In this document: piece after piece, positions 60,727 to 64,000 of the stretch
Layout of the letters: each line of letters starts with the position of its first letter
Numbering within the stretch: position 1 is the stretch's first letter
Notes under the pieces: model-generated
The model's input: only the letters and a program-made list of their open reading frames with translations
Told to the model about the DNA's origin: nothing
Databases searched by the model: none
NCBI GenBank assembly: GCA_028874075.1
Contig: JAPPLU010000047.1
Location: forward strand, 1 to 64,000
Direction of reading: 5' to 3'
Length of the DNA: 64,000 bases
From: Chloroflexota bacterium
GTDB lineage: Bacteria; Chloroflexota; Dehalococcoidia; Lucifugimonadales; UBA3495
Translations under genes and position numbers: made by a program

Positions 60727-61440
60727 TCAGGTCTTTTCGGGCAGGTCGGGTTCCAATCCCGCTTCGGGGAAGTCTTCCAGATCGGAATCATCATCCGGCT
60801 TTTGCCTTAGTTCCTCGACAGCTGTTGCGCTCATCCGATGTATCAGTACATTGTGGAAGATTACCAGCAGGGCCAGCACTGACAACTCCAAAACGAAAAG
60901 CCGATCGGCGTAGAAGTAGGGGAGGGTCTGGCTGACAATCAGCAGCAAGCCGAAACACGCGGTAATTCCCAGAGACGACCTGAAAGCTGAACGGCGCGAA
61001 ACGTAGACTGTCGCCACGCCCACGGCTATGCCCATCAGGAACAGGACAGGTGTCAGCGCTAAAGTTACTCCGGCGAGAGTCACCATTCCGTCGCCGCCGC
61101 GGAATCTGGTAAAAATGGACTTCCAGTGCCCGGCTACGGCTGCCCCGCCGGCGATGATCAACGCATTGTCTGGAACACCGAGGAGGCTGGCAATCTTTAC
61201 CGCCAGGAGTCCCTTGAAAGCATCGCCCGCGAAGACCAGAATTCCGTTTTTCCTGCTGATATTCCAGAAGACATTAGCGGTGCCGGCCCGAGTGCTGCCG
61301 GTGTTGAAGATGTCTATGCCCCGCCGTCTGGCTGCCAGATGGGCCAGGGGAATGGATCCCAGCAGATAGCCCACCACTATGGATGCCAGCAGGCTTTGAA
61401 TTAGAGCTATTTCAGTCGACAACGGACCCTCACTGCCCAA
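60727..61440 (-). CDS. PlsY-like acyltransferase, paralogue 2
   Basis: 237 residues with about five to six membrane helices and a polar acidic tail of about 30 residues. Motif 1, NTGSTRAGTANV (46-57), and motif 2, GHWKSIFTRFRGGDG (104-118), are recognisable but altered: GS-T-R for GSGN and a Lys-Asp change in GGKG. Motif 3 could be FHNVLIHRM. It differs from paralogue 1 at 55.4-56.2 kb in both motifs. It is the last gene of the group after the Tes-like and methyltransferase genes, though 286 bases from them. Confidence 0.65.
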   Translation of the reverse strand: MGSEGPLSTEIALIQSLLASIVVGYLLGSIPLAHLAARRRGIDIFNTGSTRAGTANVFWNISRKNGILVFAGDAFKGLLAVKIASLLGVPDNALIIAGGAAVAGHWKSIFTRFRGGDGMVTLAGVTLALTPVLFLMGIAVGVATVYVSRRSAFRSSLGITACFGLLLIVSQTLPYFYADRLFVLELSVLALLVIFHNVLIHRMSATAVEELRQKPDDDSDLEDFPEAGLEPDLPEKT

Positions 61441-61726
61441 AGCGTTTCGCCCTACCCCCAGTCACTGAGCCGCAAGGGCTGACAGCTAATATATCACGTC
61501 AGCTATGGCAAATATAGGGCGGGGGATACCGAATAAGGTATGATGCAATGGTGGGAACGGGCTGGGTAGCGGGCTTACCGGTTTAAGACATTGAGCTATC
61601 CAGCATTCCGGCAGTGAATAGTAGCCTTCAATATATAGCCTGCTGCGAGGCCGACGACTATTCCGGACACGGCTTGTTGGCTACAAGACTGGCCTGCAGC
61701 GGCGGAGCGGATGGGGTTTGGTTTTC

Positions 61727-62545
61727 CTATGCAGGCCTTTCCCCAACGTATAACCAATATCCCAGCTGGCCGGCGCTAACCAGCCTCTCCAGTCTTCCTA
61801 CAAGCCCAAGCCAATCAGTTTCCGGGGATAGTTCGCCAAATACAGGAGTTTGTTCCTGACTGCCGACCATACCTGCTAAGACAGAGAATGTGGTCAATGC
61901 TGCCTTTATCTTCGTCAGCAATTCAGAGACGTGGAGCGAAGCTTCTTCCCGGTATATGTTGACCAGGCCGGCGTGCGACAGTAAGTCGGCGTAACCCTCC
62001 ATTCCCAGGGCGCCGGTAACGCAGAGCATTTGTCCCAGGGAGGTGTTCAGTTCTTCCGGAAGGAAGCCTGGTTCAACCGTTACGTCGCTCATGCCCAGCC
62101 GCCCGCCCGGCTTGAGAAGGGCGGCCGCCTGAGCGATGGCTAGCTCCTTGTCAGGGAACACGCTGAAGGCACATTCAGCGAACACCGCGTCGAAACTTCC
62201 CGGTTTCAAGGGCGGCATTTCAGCGTCGCCCTGAATGAACCAGGAATCGGCCGGAACAGGGGCATCTAGAGAAAGGCGCCTGGCATCCACAACCGCCTCC
62301 CGCCCGTATTCAATGCCTATGACCCTGCAGTGAAACGAACGGGCGATGGCGCCGGCGCTGGCTCCTCGACCGGATGCCAGGTCTGCTAACCAGTGCCCTC
62401 GACTCAACCCCATCAGTCGGCCCAACCTATTGGTCAACCGCAATCCGCCAGGGTGAAGAGAATCACCAAGCAACATTCGCGCCAGGTCGGACTGATAGAG
62501 TTCGGCACAGCATGCTTTTGTGTGCAGGTCCGAATTACTGGTCAA
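61727..62545 (-). CDS. SAM-dependent methyltransferase paired with a radical SAM gene
   Basis: 272 residues. Motif I is LADLASGRGASAGAIA, the acidic loop VIGIEYG, then the ECAFSVFPDKELAIAQAAALLKPGGRLGMSDV block. The N-terminus CCAELYQSDLARMLLGDSLHPGGLRLT recalls ArsM-like and DVU_1556-type methyltransferases that occur beside radical SAM genes. The ATG overlaps the end of the upstream radical SAM gene by four bases, so the two are translationally coupled. The methyl acceptor is unknown. Confidence 0.75.
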   Translation of the reverse strand: MTSNSDLHTKACCAELYQSDLARMLLGDSLHPGGLRLTNRLGRLMGLSRGHWLADLASGRGASAGAIARSFHCRVIGIEYGREAVVDARRLSLDAPVPADSWFIQGDAEMPPLKPGSFDAVFAECAFSVFPDKELAIAQAAALLKPGGRLGMSDVTVEPGFLPEELNTSLGQMLCVTGALGMEGYADLLSHAGLVNIYREEASLHVSELLTKIKAALTTFSVLAGMVGSQEQTPVFGELSPETDWLGLVGRLERLVSAGQLGYWLYVGERPA

Positions 62546-63987
62546 AATTTGCCTTCCTTTTGCTGCCTGGTCAGTTCCTCCCGCACCTGTTCCCGGTAGC
62601 CTACCGAGTTATAGGCGCAGAAGGGAATGGATCGACCGTCGGGAACCAGGACGGCGACGCAGCATTTCATAACCTGCTTCACGTTGAAGGTGTAGGCATC
62701 CAGGAAGTCTTTAATGGCTATCTGAAAGATGTGCTTGTTCAGGTGGTCAATGCCAAATGGCAGGTCCAGGCCCGGCCCGCAGGCGCATTGGAACTGGTCG
62801 GTTGTCTTGTCGGACCCAGGCACTGCGGACGCGGACCATAACCCCTCCAGGGCTTCCCGAATCTGAGCGGCATCCGGCACCTTGGGCAGGGCCACGTTGG
62901 TAATGTAGTCCAGGTAGTCTTCTATTTTAAGCAGCCGCGGAAGGGGAGTTACCTGTCCCTCATCCACGTAGACGTAGGAGTTGACCTGGCAGGTGGGAAA
63001 ACAGCAGGGAACGGGTACGAAGTCTTCCAGAAGGAAACGGCCGTTAGTCTGCTCCACTATTCCGTGAATTACGTCTGGAATCGTTACCCGGCGCATGGCA
63101 TCGAAGGGAATGTGGCGACCCACGTGGGTAACGGGTTGCAGCACCACACCTCGTACCGCCGGGTTCTCCAGGCCGAATTCCAGTATGGCGCCCACCTCAT
63201 CAAGGTTGATATCGTGTTCAATTGCCGCGACCAGCACGGCGTCCAGCCCGACCCGCTCCATTCGGTCGAGGGCCAATAGCTTGGTTTCCAAAAGGTCCTC
63301 GCCTCGGATAGTCCGGTATGTCTCCCGGCGAAGGCCATCAAACTGGAAATAGATGACCGGATTCAGCTTGGCCATGGTTTCCAGGAACTTGTCGTCCCGG
63401 GCCAGCCGAATACCGTTGGTGTTGACCATTACCTGGCCAATGCCCCGATCCATGGCTGCTTGGATCATTGCTGGCAGGCCTGGATGGATGGTGGGCTCGC
63501 CGCCGCTGAACTGGACTACCTCAGGGTTGCCTTCGGTTTCCACGTAACGATCCAGCATCCCTTCCACCTGTTCGAGGGTAAGGCTGAAGCCGGCGCCGGC
63601 GTCGGCGAAGCAAATGGGGCAGTCCAGGTTGCATCCAGTGTTGACCTCAATCAAGGCCAGGCAAATGTGCTGCTTGTGCTCGGGGCAAAGACCGCAGTCC
63701 AGTGGACACCCCTTGTCCACCTCGGTGGTGAAGTCCAGCGGGATAGTGCCCGGCTTGTTGAAGCCGATTGAGTCCACGTACATCTTGGCGTCCGAACTGA
63801 TGATGCCTTCAAACCAGCCATGGTCAGGGCAGCGCTTCCGCATATAGACCTTTTTGTCCCTGATTATCACCTGGGCATCTATGACCCTCTTGCACTGCGG
63901 GCAGATGCTGCGGGTGAATTCATGGAAAATGAAATCGGCGTCCTGCTTGCCGCGCAACTTCCCGTCCAATTTCCTCGAGTCAACCAT
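62542..63987 (-). CDS. COG1964/Tes-like radical SAM protein
   Basis: 481 residues; GGAGG lies four bases before ATG 63987, near the window end. Cys29-x2-Cys32 and Cys53-PDHG resemble a rubredoxin-like metal site. CPLDCGLCP (94, 98, 101) and Cys109 form a second cluster site, CNLDCPIC (119, 123, 126) is the radical SAM CxxxCxxC, and CC...PFCAYN (442, 443, 457) a third. This cysteine plan is that of tetraether synthase (Tes), which couples lipid chains by forming C-C bonds. In bacteria the related TrsS family shares the N-terminal plan, so this may be either. The C-terminal CCVAVLVPDGRSIPFCAYN favours Tes. The methyltransferase gene overlaps its stop. Confidence 0.75.
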   Translation of the reverse strand: MVDSRKLDGKLRGKQDADFIFHEFTRSICPQCKRVIDAQVIIRDKKVYMRKRCPDHGWFEGIISSDAKMYVDSIGFNKPGTIPLDFTTEVDKGCPLDCGLCPEHKQHICLALIEVNTGCNLDCPICFADAGAGFSLTLEQVEGMLDRYVETEGNPEVVQFSGGEPTIHPGLPAMIQAAMDRGIGQVMVNTNGIRLARDDKFLETMAKLNPVIYFQFDGLRRETYRTIRGEDLLETKLLALDRMERVGLDAVLVAAIEHDINLDEVGAILEFGLENPAVRGVVLQPVTHVGRHIPFDAMRRVTIPDVIHGIVEQTNGRFLLEDFVPVPCCFPTCQVNSYVYVDEGQVTPLPRLLKIEDYLDYITNVALPKVPDAAQIREALEGLWSASAVPGSDKTTDQFQCACGPGLDLPFGIDHLNKHIFQIAIKDFLDAYTFNVKQVMKCCVAVLVPDGRSIPFCAYNSVGYREQVREELTRQQKEGKF

Positions 63988-64000
63988 CTAGCCTCCAAGC

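Overview
This window looks like a chromosomal segment of an uncultured Chloroflexota bacterium, possibly from the Dehalococcoidia/SAR202 side. That placement is an inference. It rests on moderately GC-rich DNA, a long Gram-positive-type SRP RNA with an Alu domain, an RNase Y/YmdB pair, two LLM-class (F420/FMN-type) oxidoreductases, actinobacteria-like inositol phospholipid genes, a COG1964/Tes-like radical SAM enzyme, and frequent TTG/GTG starts behind clear Shine-Dalgarno sites. I see no prophage, insertion sequence, CRISPR array or rRNA operon. The gene content is mostly core metabolism with several unusual islands.

Layout: 0.2-2 kb, molybdenum-enzyme maturation pair (XdhC, MocA-like). 2-2.4 kb, an isolated minus-strand transcription unit that looks like a structured non-coding RNA. 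2.4-6.3 kb, MFS transporter, asparaginase-like protein, phosphoesterase. 6.4-6.6 kb, tRNA-Lys and tRNA-Leu. 6.7-8.9 kb, two oligopeptide ABC ATPases. 9-10.8 kb, lepA. 10.9-13.5 kb, minus-strand galU and small membrane proteins. 13.9-17.4 kb, SRP RNA, rsmA, ispE, lgt and a phosphoribosyltransferase. 17.4-24.2 kb (minus), recJ, a membrane protein, fabF, a B12-binding radical SAM protein with a repeat tail, and an LLM oxidoreductase. 24.4-28.1 kb, NAD-dependent epimerase, folC, second fabF. 28.3-33.3 kb, SWIM protein, alaS, ruvX, nitrilase-family protein, tRNA-Gln. 33.5-35.4 kb, methyltransferase and a roughly 1.1 kb gene-free stretch with several kinds of repeat. 35.4-39.8 kb, sugar nucleotidyltransferase-MoxR-DUF58-DUF4129 operon. 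39.9-45.1 kb (minus), Ino1, PimA-like, PI-synthase-like, PDO-like, RibH and LLM genes. 45.2-47 kb, PP2C phosphatase with an atypical kinase. 47-49.3 kb, prmA and dnaJ. 49.8-51.9 kb, methanethiol-oxidase-like SBP56 with a membrane partner. 52-56.8 kb, rny, ymdB, PHP phosphoesterase, PlsY-like and zinc-finger membrane protein. 56.8-58.9 kb (minus), recX, recA and a monothiol glutaredoxin-like gene. 59-64 kb, TPR protein, second PlsY-like protein, methyltransferase and Tes-like radical SAM enzyme.

A recurring theme is membrane lipid chemistry: two divergent PlsY homologues, two KAS II enzymes, a PI/PIM-type set, Lgt, a B12 radical SAM protein and a tetraether-synthase-like radical SAM protein lie within 64 kb. 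A second theme is RNA turnover (rny-ymdB-PHP). Promoters are readable and share one pattern, TTGACA-like, 17 bp, TAnnnT, seen before the SRP RNA, tRNA, alaS, rny, ino1, glutaredoxin-like and nucleotidyltransferase genes. All function calls rest on reading motifs by eye; no database search was run.
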